64,000 nt of DNA from Daphnia carinata (taxonomy: Eukaryota > Arthropoda > Branchiopoda > Diplostraca > Daphniidae), in NCBI RefSeq assembly GCF_022539665.2, contig NC_081332.1, positions 4,851,803-4,915,802 of the forward strand, in the 5' to 3' direction. Shown here piece by piece: positions 10,201 through 22,400 of this stretch (the first letter of the stretch is position 1; every line of letters starts with the position of its first letter). Below the pieces are notes generated by a model. It was not told the origin of the DNA. It made no database searches and saw only the letters and a program-made list of their open reading frames with translations. A program made the position numbers and the translations under genes.

Positions 10201-12677
10201 CAAATATTCCCAGCTGCAACCAACACGCACAAGTGTGTTCACGAACTCCGTGCCTGAACGTTCAAAAGAAAAACAAGAGTGAGTCAGGGATAGGACGAAA
10301 ATATGAAATAAATCCTTTTTTTTTTTTTTTTTTTTTTTTTGAGCCTTTAACATCTTTTCTTCGTAATGCCTCAGGTGGTTCCCATAGTTTTAGTTCACGT
10401 AACGAGGAAACACGCGGGAAAAAAACGAACGTAAACCAAAACTTAACGTAAACGTGTCAATTCTTCCTCATCACATTCACACGTATATTTTTATACATGG
10501 GTTTTTGTAACTTTTTACGAAAACGATTTGTTCCGATGATGAAATTACCTTTATCCGGCGACAGTGATGGAATACCCATAAATCTTATAAGATAATGACG
10601 TAATCATGTGCGACATGATATCAATGTTGTTAAAGGAAATGTAAAAAAAAAATTCGGTATTGGGCGTTGTTTCTGAAAGGAGCTACGTGTGACGTCATCA
10701 CTCACGCTGGGGATGTATATGATAAGCGAGTGGAACCCAAGACGAAGTAGGAAAAAGGCTTTTTTTTTCTTCTTTTTTAGGTTGTTGCGTTTAGAATTGT
10801 TCGGCATGCAAATGGCTAGAGGCAATGAAGTGGAATACTTGTCGTTTTTCTTTTGAGAAGTTTCTCCTTTGCTGAATGACCAAATTCACTAGACAATTGT
10901 CAATAGGTCAGAGTTTGCATTTGTGGGAATAAATAGCAAAAGAAAAAAATAGATAAGTCTTTAGACGACAGGCATTTTGTTTCCTTTTTTTCACATTCTC
11001 AGTTCCGGTCGACAACAAGCAAGTGCCGTGTGCCCATTTCGCGTGTCATTTTCTCTATAAAGACGAACAAAAGGTTATAGAAATACTAGGATGGGGAGGA
11101 ACGAACAGAAAAAAAAAGAAAGGAAACACTGAATTTTCTTTTTACCTGGCGAAAAAAAAAAAAGGAATCAAGGTCGTTTAAAAGGTATATACCACTTGTC
11201 TTTCTTTAAAGCCCTCCAGGTATATTGTGGTTGAAAAAGGAACTATCGGTTAGGGGCAGGCTGTTAGAGGGGAGCATTTTCTTTACAAAGATGGTTATAT
11301 TCGACATCCTTATATGCAGTCTTTAAATGTAATAATAATTTCTTTTCTTTAACGTTAGGGGTTCCTTTTTTTTCTTTTGGATGTACACATTGTTGTTGCT
11401 CCATCATTTCGGGGTAGGCTGAAGTGGGCGTCGCTGATTGGAACATGAGTAATTGAGCAGTTTAGCATACCGTTGTTCGCTACGTAACAATATTTTTTCT
11501 AAGAATAACATTAAATCCTACGGATAAAAAATGCATTCGTTTAGTAGATTACATTTCCGTAGCGTGACGATAAGCACCTGAAATTGGAAGGCTCTAGAGG
11601 TCTCGCAGGTTTACTGATTACAAGTGCGCACTACATTTTTTTTGTTTTGTCGAATATCCTGTGTGACACGTCTATGAAAAAGGGGGAAGATAAAAAAGGA
11701 AGACAATAGGTCGATTCCGAAAGGAGATGCAAAAATAGATAATGTATACCAAAGTAGGGAAAAACAAGGAGAGATGGGGCCAAGAATAAGATGGCTCCAT
11801 TTTCTGCTTAAAAGCCAACAGGGGAAAGGAGGACACGTTCTTGTGTATAATAGACAAAAAAGAACAGCAGCGCAGAGAGATATAAACATAAGAAAAAATA
11901 AAAGGCAACTTTTTATGTTTCACCGATGAAACCGGTAAGATGAGGGGCGCCGTGCTCGTCACATTCCATCAGGTGAATTTCTTTCCTTTTGTTTGTACAA
12001 TTTTAAAGCAAAGCTTTTCAGCTTAGCCTATCTCGTTTTCTTTGTAATGCTACGTGTGTGCGTTAGTTTACACAAATCCCCTCGCCGTGTGTCATGATAG
12101 TGACACATGCGTGTGCGCATGTGTGAAACAGAAGTAGTCCGTTGAAGGATTCCGATAATCAGGTCGTCAGCGCGCAGACCAGATTTATCTTTTCCTTATT
12201 CAAATGGAAATTTTGTTTTTACTTGGTATCTGTGCGCACATGACCCATCGTCTCCAATTTCCAAAACAGGCATTGTTTAACAAACCAAACAAAAATAAGA
12301 TGATCCAGTTTTGTGGTAAACACAGGAAAGGATAAACTTTTAAGCCTGTGATGGACACATCGCAGACAGGAGAAATTATTTTAATTCTCAAATTCTTTGA
12401 GATAATTTTCTTCAGTTTTTGCATGAACCGGTTGAATAATTCTCAATGAAATTTACAGTCACCAGCATCGCCATCGTCCGTTTCACCGGTGTCGTCCCCA
12501 ACTTCACCAACTCGGCCACTTTCTATGGCGACGATAGCGGCGGCTGCCAATTCCGGTTTGAATTTGAACATGTCGGCTGCCCAGCTCCGAGCCCGCTTGG
12601 CCTCACAAAAGAAATACGATCCCAAACGAGAAGCGATAGACCTGCGTCGCAAGCACGAAATCATCCAGACCATGTGA
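7220..12677 (+). CDS. NHERF/EBP50-like scaffold with three PDZ domains and an ERM-binding tail
   Basis: Exons are 7220-7444, 8130-8399, 8490-8588, 8659-9009, 9079-9178, 9250-9365, 9427-9636 and 12459-12677 (529 aa). The three PDZ domains carry the carboxylate-binding loops GFGFNLFA, GFGFHLLA and GYGFHLLA, each introduced by APAPRLCH and followed by GQFIGKVD or GHFIGKVD and DRIVEVNG or DRIIEVNG. The last residues (KKYDPKREAIDLRRKHEIIQ) resemble the C-terminal ezrin/radixin/moesin-binding helix of NHERF1. NHERF proteins tether transporters and receptors to the cortical actin cytoskeleton through ERM proteins. Serine-acidic linkers (SSSSESE, SSSSEEE, SSDDDD) could be CK2-type phosphosites. The exon 5 acceptor (AAAAAAAG, 9077-9078) is weak but is the only one that holds frame. 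Intron 7 is 2.8 kb; the others are short. Mammalian NHERF1 and NHERF2 have two PDZ domains. Confidence 0.92.
9637..12458 (+). other. Large intron of the NHERF-like gene
   Basis: This 2.8 kb intron runs from a GTAAGT donor to a TTTACAG acceptor. It contains a long poly-T tract near 10316-10340 and several A/T homopolymers. I found no coding exon in it. Its size, against 60-90 bp for the flanking introns and about 685 bp for intron 1, makes it a candidate place for regulatory elements. Confidence 0.6.
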
Positions 12678-14180
12678 ATACATTAAACACAAGAGCAAGA
12701 AAAAAAAGGAAATTGCTGAAATGAATTGTTGCCGTTTCAAATCGGTACTATTGGACGCTAATTATTTTTTTTTAATACGAGCTTGCGCGTGGTTGTGATG
12801 GTGTCATGTTTATAGTCACTTGCGTATCGCATTGGCACACGTACCTCTGAGCAAAGAGAAATTTATTTTTGAATTTTTTTTACGGAAACATTTTGATCCC
12901 ATTTGACCCATTTAACGGCAAACAAAAAAAAAATAAGGAAGAAAACAAGCAGAACTGGTTTTTTTAAAAAAATGCAGTTTTCAACTTTTAATGTAGCCCA
13001 TAAACAACGGCTAATGTTTTTGTTTACTTCCCCGTTCAACATTTACCTTACATGTTGTTTAAATTTTTGTTTTTACGGGGAACATATTTTTTTTTTCATT
13101 TTCCGATTCGGGTGGACAGTTTTCTTTGGTTTTGATAACCAACTTGTGCAAGAGACGTAAAAAAAATTCATGAATCAACTATTAAAAAAAAAAGGTTTAA
13201 TATAATACGTGTATAATATACCAATTGAAATATATAGTGTTTTAAAACATGATTAAACCCGCAATTTTTATTTTAGATTTCCCTTAAACACATCGCTAGT
13301 CCAGCAAATTATGGGAAGAGAAAATTGTCCAATTTGCATAGCCAGTTTAGTCCGCCTGTCGATAATAATAAAAAAAAAATTGTGAATTATCTTCGTGGTT
13401 ATTATCAGTGCTACCACGGAAACGCACAACACTTGCACCGCCAAACGCGAAATGCACGAGGAAGAAGAAACAAAAGAATGGTATTTTGACAATAAAAATG
13501 ATATGACAAATTGGTTGACGGGAAATGGCTTTTAGCCAACAAAGATAACGAGAACTTATCGGCGGTTGCATCGTCCAACAGCTGCGGAATCGCCAAACAA
13601 AACGATAGAAAAAACCACAACATTCTAACGGCGAGCTTGGCGGTACTGTACGAAAAGAGACTGCAGTTTCCCGTGTGCAACCGATAAAAAAGGCAAACAT
13701 TCATCGGCTGATGTAGCAGCGGCAATAAAACACTGCGCTACGGTGAGCCGCGTCGTACTTGGAGTGGAACACACCTTCTCAGCTGCAACAACTGCCCATC
13801 AGACTCTTCATCTATCGGCTCGCGCGTGGTCCCGCATCGATGAGATTCCGGTTTCAGCGCAGCGTGAACGCCACAACACACACACACACACACAAAGCGG
13901 TTTGGAATTCAATGCGGTCTCATTCTCTCATTTGATTTGGCTCTGACGTGTTCTTTCTCACACAGGAATACAGAGGAGCGCCGGGGCGTATCTTGACGCT
14001 TTGTTTAAGTAAATATCTTATATATACACGCACATAGGCCACACGTTATGGCACCTTGCTCCGATTACGTGTCAACATTGAACACGTAAATTCTTTTTTC
14101 GATTTGGACTCTGTTCCCATATCAGTTGGTAAATCACCTGAGATTATACAGAACAGCGGACAGGCAGGCGGCGCGCAGTG
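12678..14180. other. 3' region between the convergent NHERF-like and LDAH genes
   Basis: The segment holds the 3' UTRs of the two convergent genes, with many A/T runs and a short (CA)n tract near 13875. Overlapping minus-strand open frames at 13268-13725 contain hydrophobic stretches but no recognised domain, and I do not call them. Confidence 0.45.
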
Positions 14181-15438
14181 TTACGAAAATTCCTTGATCC
14201 ATTCACTGACAATGGTGGCCATCTGTTGGCTGGACTGGAGGACGAACGCGTGTTCGAATCCGTGAGGGCAGATAATAGCTCTGGCTTCAGGCACTTGGCG
14301 CTGCAAGTTGTGGCAGTACTCCAATGGGCACCAATGGTCTTTGGTTCCGAAATACAGCACAAGCCTGTCACGCCATCAATCAACGTCCACGTCACGATTT
14401 GAATGAAAGGCAATTAAAGACGTGTACAACCAATCACCTATCACTGTGAAGACGTATATCGTCAGCATTCAATTCACCCACAACTTTCAGCTCGTCGTGA
14501 GCCATGAAAAGGGAGCGCTCTAAAGCCTGTGGGTGTAGGAGCCTCATGGTAGTTCTCACGTTTACGTGGACTACAGCCGGTGTACCAGAAGCCGATGACG
14601 TCGAATTTTCAATAGACAATTGACTTCCTTTCGAACCTGTACAACGTGAGAAGCTATTAGAACCTGGAATTTTGTTTTAAAGAGATGCACATTGTTGTGT
14701 TACTCATGGCCCATTGGACGATCGTTGTTAGCCACGATTCTGGAAGCCGATTGATCAAAGACGCAGCGAGGATGACAACTTTTCTAAATGGGCCAAGGAT
14801 TGGCCACAGTTTCCTTCCACTCGGAGTTTGAGCCATTCGCTCGAGGGTAGGAAACAGTAGGTAGGCCGCAGCATTGTGTGTCTTCCTGTATCGTTTGACA
14901 AGCTCAACACAAATTTTAGCTCCAATAGAATGCCCAATGAAGTGTAAGTTCACATCAGTAGGAACATGAGTATCAATAAACTTGATTTTATGGTTCACTT
15001 GACCGTCAAGGGTAAAAAGCTCTGGTTGATCTAGGGGAATTTTTCCAGTACTGTTAGAAAGGCAAAAGATAAAGTTAATTAAAGGTGCTTACCATTTACA
15101 GTTGGTAAGGTAACATTTTTTGGAATGTCATGGCCTGCATGACCTAGTCCCCATATCACATATTCACCTAGCAGTTCATCATGAAGTGATTTGACAAACT
15201 CTTCATAGTAGCCAATGAGCCCTGGATTACCTAAAAGGATCCATACATGGAGAATCCATATAATGCAATGCTAACTCAATAATATGAAAGTAGACACTGG
15301 CAGTAATCATTCCTGGACTACAAATTTACCTGGAATTACAATTATCAAATGCCTCCGTTTGATCGGCTGATCAATCCAACCACCAATAGTAATCACACGA
15401 GTTGGTACATGGTTAATGTCGACATATCCTTCCTCCAT
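14181..15438 (-). CDS. LDAH: Lipid droplet-associated serine hydrolase (LDAH, C2orf43-like)
   Basis: Exons on the minus strand are 15438-15330, 15230-15093, 15030-14704, 14636-14438 and 14364-14181 (318 aa, close to about 325 aa in vertebrates). All four introns are short GT..AG. The alpha/beta-hydrolase features are the IPGNPGLIGYYEEF oxyanion/lid region (residues 34-47), a GHAGHD motif, the nucleophile elbow GHSIGA with Ser117, the acid in YFGTKDHWCP (Asp267) and His296 near the end (FEHAFVLQ). LDAH proteins sit on lipid droplets and affect neutral-lipid or sterol-ester turnover; the exact substrate is debated. The exon 3 acceptor is CCCCTAG at 15031, and the nearer ACAG alternative breaks the frame. 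The gene is divergently arranged with CPT2. Confidence 0.93.
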
Positions 15439-15703
15439 TTTTCTTCAGCACTAACACTGAAATACGACACTGTAATATTAAAAACACACATAAACAAGAA
15501 ATAGGATTTCTAATAACTCTTAATGGATAGGTGACATGTCTCGTGGAGTGAGTGGCCCGTAGCAGACGAAGCGTTTATAGGTTTGTAAACATTGGACTTG
15601 CTGTCTGAAATAGATGCGGATAGGTGTCACTTATTATTTCCCCCCACCCCTTCTCCCTCGTTTTGGCTCTGAATATTTTATCTGTGATTACTGCTAAAGT
15701 AAA
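15439..15703. promoter_or_regulatory. Shared divergent promoter of LDAH and CPT2
   Basis: Only 265 bp separate the two start codons, which point away from each other. I see no TATA box in the correct place for either gene. A pyrimidine-rich stretch lies near 15640. The region must hold both 5' UTRs and the core promoters, so the genes may be co-regulated. Confidence 0.7.
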
Positions 15704-18470
15704 ATGTTGCAATGCAAAAAATCATTCTTAACTAATAGTATTATCGGTTATAAGGAAAAGTATAGATTTATTAAAAATGTGCTACCCTCACTACAATGCA
15801 AAAACTACTCGTAAGTTGATACTTTTCCACGGTTTTAGAATCGGTAAAATAATCTAATTCATGCTGGTAAACTTTTAGGTCTGATAATGAAAGATATTTG
15901 CACAAGTCAAAAGTTCCAACAATGCATTTTCAACCTTCTCTACCCAGATTACCTATTCCACGTCTTGAGGACACCTGCCAGCGGTATTTAAATGCTCAAT
16001 TGCCATTACTCGATGCTACCCATTTTGAGGATACCAAAAGACTGGTTGCTAACTTCCAGTTGGAAGCTGGAAAAGGTATTTTATATCTCATACTTTCCTT
16101 AATAATTTGCACCTATTAGCAAGTGCCAATTTCTTTCAGACTTGAACCAAAGGCTGATTGCCCAAGACAAAGCAAATAAGCACACAAGCTATATCACTGG
16201 TTCATGGTTTGACATGTATTTAAGAGATCGTCAGCCCATTGTTTTGAACTACAACCCGTTTATTTCCTATATTGATGATCCAAAGACAGAGTACAATGAT
16301 CAAACAATCAGAGCTGCAAACTTCTTGATCTCAGCCATCAGGTAACTTACTAAACAATTTAATGGTGGTCATTCTGAGATTTAAAAAATTGCTGGATGAC
16401 TGGTGTATATAAAGGTTCAGAGAAACTTTAAATGCTGGCCTTCTTGAACCTGAAGTATATCACCTAAACCCCAAAAAGAGCGACACGGAAACATTCCGGA
16501 AAGTTGTTCGCATGCTGCCATCTTCGCTCTCTTGGTACGGAGCCTACTTGTATAACGTACGTGTTTTTGTTTTTTCGTATTAAATTCTTCCCAGGCTGGA
16601 ATAGCAGTGTAATTTTTTTTCTATCTAGGCATATCCATTGGACATGTCTCAGTATCCCAGTTTATTCAATTCAACTAGAATTCCCGAAATCGGCAAAGAT
16701 CGCCTTGTCCGGTTTGAAAAGGCAAAGCATGTGTTGGTTATGCGAGGCGGACATTTCTACGTTTTTGACGTATTGGATAAAGATGGTGCTAGATTATACT
16801 ATAAAATCCTGTCAAATAGCGACCGCAGTTAACATCTGTCATCTTTTCTGTACAGGAAACTTATTGGAGCCACTAGATATTTATAGTTGCTTGAAGTATA
16901 TCCAGCAGGATCCTATTGCCCCATCGCAACATCCAATTGGTTATTTAACTGCCGAAAACCGCGACACGTGGGCGAATGCTCATCGATTGCTGAAGGAAAA
17001 CCATAGCAGTCAGATGGAAGCTATTGACAGTGCGCTTTTTAACTTGGTTTTGGACGACGTCGGCACTGACAACGATCCAGTCAAAATATCAAAACTGTTT
17101 CTCCACGGCAACGGAGCAAACCGGTATGGAAAAAATATATATATATTTATCTCCAATTGCAGCGTATCTTTTACACTATATGCTCAACATGAAACTTGAT
17201 TCCAGGTGGTTCGACAAATCGTTCTCATTGATCGTTGCTCAGGACGGCAAAGCAGCCGTCAATTTTGAGCATTCGTGGGGAGACGGAGTTGCTGTAATGA
17301 GATTTATCAACGAATCGTTGAAAGACTCGACTGAAAAGCCCCGTGTCCATCCTCACGAAGTAGCCGGGATGGCTCCACGACGTGACTTTGATCCGTCATA
17401 TCACGTCAAACGTCTTGGTAAAAAGACAATTTAAAACAAGAAAAATCAAATGACTTCTCCGTGGCATCGCAGATTGAAACGTCTTTATTATTCCCATTCC
17501 TGTATTCAGAATTCCAATTGAGTGATCGCCTCAAAGCGGCAGTCAGCGACGCTCGACAGCGTTTCGATCAAACCACGGGCGCTTTGACAGTCAACTTATT
17601 TATTTACAACGGCTTTAGTAAACACTTTTGCAAGGAGCAACAAGTCAGCCCAGACGCAATGATGCAACTAGGTTTCCAAGTACGAAATTACATGACACGA
17701 AATTTTCTTTGACAATCTGTTTGTATCCTAAAATGCCTTCATTTGCGTAAAACAGGTAGCCTATCAACTGCAGAATGGCGGTACGTGCTCTACGTATGAA
17801 TCGTGCAGTACTTCCGCCTTCAAGCACGGCCGAACGGAAACAATTCGGCCGTGCACTTCGCAAACCACTGCCTTTAGTCGGGCTATTACCGCGTCTTCGG
17901 GAAAGCACAGCCAGACGGAAATGCGTGCTATGATTGCCGATTGTTCCAAAGTTCACGGCCAACTGACTAAAGAAGCTGCTATGGGTATATTTTTTTATTG
18001 TAATCTGCATACATAGTCTTAATTAATTATCTATTTTAAAAATTGTTTTAGGGCAAGGATTCGATCGCCATTTGTTCGCCCTTAAGTATCTAGCCCAGCA
18101 ACAGTCGTTGCCCATCCCGGCTCTGTATCAAGATCCAGCTTATGCAGCCATCAATCATAACATTCTGTCGACGTCAACACTGGGAAGTCCGGCTGTCGAG
18201 TTGGGTGGTTTCGCTCCGGTCGTACATGATGGATACGGCATTGGGTATGGGTATCCCTCTTGACTCCTGTCCAACCGCTATTCACCATGCTGCTTATGTA
18301 ACCGAATACCTTTGTATCTGACATGTCCACCCTCCAGGTACTCGATCCAGGACAACCGACTGGGCGCTGTGGTGACCACTTACCCCCCACACCGAAGTGG
18401 CTCAGATTTCGCGTCTTGTTTACAGTCGGCCTTCAGCCGGATCGAAGATATCTTGCGCAAAAAGAATTAA
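15704..18470 (+). CDS. CPT2: Carnitine O-palmitoyltransferase 2, mitochondrial
   Basis: There are eleven exons: 15704-15810, 15879-16075, 16140-16341, 16415-16556, 16629-16785, 16856-17123, 17206-17417, 17510-17679, 17756-17984, 18052-18250 and 18338-18470 (671 aa). The enzyme transfers long-chain acyl groups from carnitine back to CoA on the matrix side of the inner mitochondrial membrane, for beta-oxidation. The N-terminus encoded by exon 1 is basic and lacks acidic clusters ([12 protein letters not shown]... [10 protein letters not shown]), as in a transit peptide. Family signatures follow: [60 protein letters not shown], the catalytic His380 in [46 protein letters not shown] and [20 protein letters not shown]. 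All junctions keep frame. The start is the ATG at 15704, chosen because it supplies the only in-frame targeting sequence upstream of exon 2. Confidence 0.97.
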
Positions 18471-21400
18471 CCAATATTTGGTGTCTTACGCTAGAGCTTT
18501 GATTACGTGCAATGTTTTAATGAAAAGTATTTGATCCCAAAGTTTAGGTTTATGCCGTGAGCATTCTACGCTGTTATTATATTCGACGAATAAGAGAGTG
18601 CGAACTCTTGTGCGCTATTATACGTTTCCCGCACAATAGGTGCGGTCGGGATTGATAGCTGTAGTGGTAGACTATTTCTATTGTGATTGTTTGACTGTGT
18701 TACAATGAGCGGGTCATAGTAGTCACACACACACATAGCAGAAGTACATATGGAATAAGTTCTAGAGGAATCATTCCTGCTGCTGTTCTGGATGGGTGTG
18801 TGTGTGTGTGATCCCCTCATTACACGTCCCGTTCAGCCCAGCGCGTTGCTTGGCAACAGCAAATCAGCCCTTCTTTTCAACCAACGCAAGAAATATATAG
18901 AAAATCAAAATAATGGAACGTGTGACGAGGCATAGGAGGGAAAAAAAAGAAAAGGAGGAGTATTTTTTTTTTCATTCTTTTTCACCTGTTCTTCGCTCAC
19001 GGAGAAAGGAAGAAGTGTGTATGCCTTATACATGGTACTAACATGGGATTGATAATAAGGGACGAAAAGAAAATAGGGAAAAAAAAATGTTATCCATCTA
19101 ACGAATGGAAGATAACGATGAGTTACTATTTTTGGTCTCAAATCGAGCCATACTGCGTGAGTAAGGAAAGAAGGCGTTGAATAATATGGATTTGTTCCAA
19201 ATATAATGTCCCATTATTATTTCTTAAAATGTACAAATAAAATAAAAGCAGTATGCAAAATCTCGTATCTTTTTCTTGCGAAACCCTTAACATGACACGA
19301 AAGAGCAGCGGTTCTTATTGATACTGGGATGAAGGAGAGGGTACGAATGGACAAAAAAGAATGATTGGCAGCTGTATGGCGAAAGTATGAATACTAGCGT
19401 AGGGTTTGCATACTAGAAGAATACCAGTGATGTGAACAAGTCCTTCCCTCTGTGTAATGTTTTGCTGTTCTTTAGAGCTTTCCATGTCACCCCTAGCATG
19501 GACCCCACTCCCAATTCAATAGAAAACGAATCTCAACAAATGCATTGAGAGCTGCCAATATTGTCATCGTTCTCTCCGTCCCCCTCTATCTTTCATCCGA
19601 TGAGATGGTTGACGGGGTTCAGGGATCTTTCCACGCGTCCATTAGTAGTTTCGTACCTAATAACATCGATCCTCGGTGTTGTATGACAGGTACGTGCGGG
19701 AGCGTAGCCACTTGAAGGTAACCCATCTTTTTGATTACCAGTTACTTTTGCCACCTGGCCTATCTCAAGTGATTTATTTCAAGGAAACGCCTCCAGTAGT
19801 GCTCCTAGTTTAATTGACGATTACCTTCTTGGGCTAATACGAAGTGGAGGTAAGTGATTTGTCTCGATTGCTCTTCCAAGGGGGAGTCGAATTTTTTGTA
19901 AGATTTAGTTTTGTTTTAATAAGCTGCGTGACATTAGTTTTAAATGTTAGGATGCTTTTGTCTGACGGTTATAGGAGAACAAATGAAATGACTATGTAAA
20001 CAGATAAAAAACAAAACAATGGAACCTCCATTTTTCATGAGATCAGGCAATGACGTTGACATATTTTCTAAATTACTTTTTTTTAAATTAATATAATTAC
20101 TGCAGGCTGGTGGTAAATATTTTTAAATACTACGTAGTCGTATTGATATAAATAAAAATAATTTAAATATATTTTTATTTGAGTGTTTAATGTTAAAAAT
20201 TAGTTTCGTCAAAACCAACGTTTCAACTTCCAGCACGTGTTTCGGCAGTGTTCGTTGGCATTGGGCTCGAACAAGGTCGTTTCCCTCCGAAATGATAGTT
20301 TTTGTCTGTTAGTTGCTTACAACTGGAATCCCTCAAAATGAATCAGTTCTAAGTTCTTTTTTTAAAGTTATCATTGGAAATCAATTTCAGCAATTAATTC
20401 AACGAACTCCCAACACTTACGTAGGTTCATTTTTTAAATTTTATTTTAAACCATGCCATTGCTGCTTTGTCGCCTAATTTGATTTTGAATTGTGTTAAAT
20501 CATAGCTGATTATACCTGTATTGCAACCACTAATTGCTCACTTTAGCCTACATAATTGTAATATCAATATTAAATTTCTAGAAAATTTAATCCTAGTTCT
20601 TAACCAATTCGAAGGAAACAACTCAGCTCGTGATCTAACACGTGGTTCGATACCCACCTATAGACGTGTCGGCAATCTCTGTGTCTGAATGCCTGGGCAT
20701 CTAAAATGGAATGGGCGCAATACTTTTGAAGAGACGTAATAGAGTACAACTTGGAACAAACTTTTCGCATATATCATCGTCGTCTTCGATTTCGTAAAGG
20801 TAAAATATGTGTACGTTTCATGGCTGAATGATTCCAATGCAGTCGATGAAGGCCTTGCTCGGAAAGAAAGGCGTATGGAGCCTCCTGTCCCAATAATGAG
20901 AAGACTCAACTACCATCCGAGGTAAGATGAACTTTATTGCCCCATTTTGCGCACCCATCCGTCAATCTGATATTGCTTTTTTTGTTTACCTGTTTTTTTT
21001 CCTCTTCGAAGAATGCATGTACTTGTGTGTGAAGAAACTGACTTTGTCAAAGCATTGTCATTTTGGTGAATCGAACAGAATCTAATTAAGACCGGATACA
21101 AAAGGCGTAGTGACCGGTATGTAAATGCATTCGCATTAAGTTTCTTTCAGTTTACTTGTTTTGCACCTTTTTAAAAAATATTTTCTTTCAGGATATCTAA
21201 GCCTTTTTCGGACTTCAAGTGTTGTACCACGTCATTATTCTTGGCTGCTGAGTCCAAGTTGGAGGCGGCAAGGTGAAGTCGATCAGCGAAAAATGATCCG
21301 ATCAAAAATAAATCCCTAAGGGAAAAAAAAGGAAATAAAGAAATGGCCCTTTCCCTCCCGCCCATCAATTCAGATGCATCTGAGCGTGAAAGTGGTCCCT

Positions 21401-22400
21401 TTGAAAGGTAAAAAATCTTGAAATAAACACAGCATTCCCCTCGTTCTTCATTTTCCAGTTCGTAGTAGAATATTTTTAAAAGATGTCAAAAAGAAGCCGT
21501 AAATTTTTGTTGGCAATATCCAGTCATAGTATGTACGAAGTACAAAGTTGTAACTGTTCAATGTAAAAAGGAAAGCATTTATCTATTTCGATTAATAAGT
21601 TGGTCCCTATAAATTCTATCCAGGACAGCAAAAAGATGAAAACAGTTTTTTATTTGTGATGGGCTGGAAACAAACTGATACTGACAGTCACTATTACAGA
21701 AACTGGCTGACGCCAATTGATGAGCTCATCCGCCAAAAGTTCCACCCTCCTACGTCGCTCACAACTTTCCCACTGCCATTTGGAGTGTAGGATAACTACA
21801 CCAGTTGACATGTAACCGAAATCCCGGCGGTAAACCCACATGACTTGCTTTGTGATTTGTTTTTCTTTGACATTTTGTTCTTTTTTAAACAGACGGCCTG
21901 CCATGCCTCAGCGAAATCCAACGTCAGTTGATCCCCTCACCCTTTTTCCTTACACGCTCGACATAGTAAAGTGTGCGTCTGTCATCCACCCATCAAGTCG
22001 TGGTGGAGAATAAGAAGAAAAGTAGAGCGGAATGAGGTGGGGATCGACGGGGTGGAAGAAAAGACGTCGACGTTGAAGCAGTTACGGGAGTTTTGTGATC
22101 ATCGATCTACATCAAAGACGCCAACCAGAAAACCGACGCGATACGTTGCAACTCATAGAGCCGCCGCTAGGAGAGAGGTCGAATGCAATGGTGCTTTCAG
22201 GTTATACGGGTAGGATTAATACGGAAAAAGAAGGACGGAGGTGAGCTTTCCTGATTGGCGGCCGTTGCGTCGACTCCGCCCGCTCCTCGTCTAGTGCGGG
22301 ATCTAATCCATGGGCGGGGTCGTCCTCCCTATTGGTTCCTGCGCGTCACTCTCCTGACGTCACCTTTACCACATCTAACGTGAAAGGGTCTTCTGCACAT
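18471..22400. other. Gene-poor intergenic region downstream of CPT2
   Basis: I recognise no coding sequence here. The first part is the CPT2 3' UTR and flank, with two overlapping AATAAA signals at 19236-19246. A GT/CA microsatellite pair lies near 18722-18735 and 18796-18809. The rest is AT-rich with scattered homopolymers. Towards 22200 the base composition rises in G+C, entering a promoter-like segment. Confidence 0.5.
22240..22400 (+). promoter_or_regulatory. GC-rich promoter-like segment with CRE and inverted CCAAT motifs
   Basis: This segment stands out from its AT-rich surroundings. It contains ATTGG (inverted CCAAT) at about 22331, a perfect CRE palindrome TGACGTCA at 22355-22362 and GGGCGGGG-type boxes. 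A possible non-coding first exon follows, ending in CCAAG|GTGAGT at 22697. I infer that it drives the RFX4-like gene, whose first certain coding exon is 3 kb downstream. Confidence 0.5.

Noticed and set aside
13268-13725. Minus-strand frames with hydrophobic, signal-like segments (MLWFFLSFCLAIPQLL)
   Set aside because: Three overlapping frames are equally open in AT-rich sequence, none with a clear donor or domain. They sit in the 3' flank of NHERF and LDAH.
15000-15092. Apparent frameshift between LDAH exons 2 and 3
   Set aside because: It arises only if the ACAG at 15047-15050 is taken as acceptor. Using CCCCTAG at 15031 restores the frame and the conserved sequence, so the gene is intact.
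20640-20665. tRNA B-box-like GGTTCGATACCC
   Set aside because: The flanking bases do not form a T-stem, and no acceptor stem, D-arm or anticodon arm could be folded around it.
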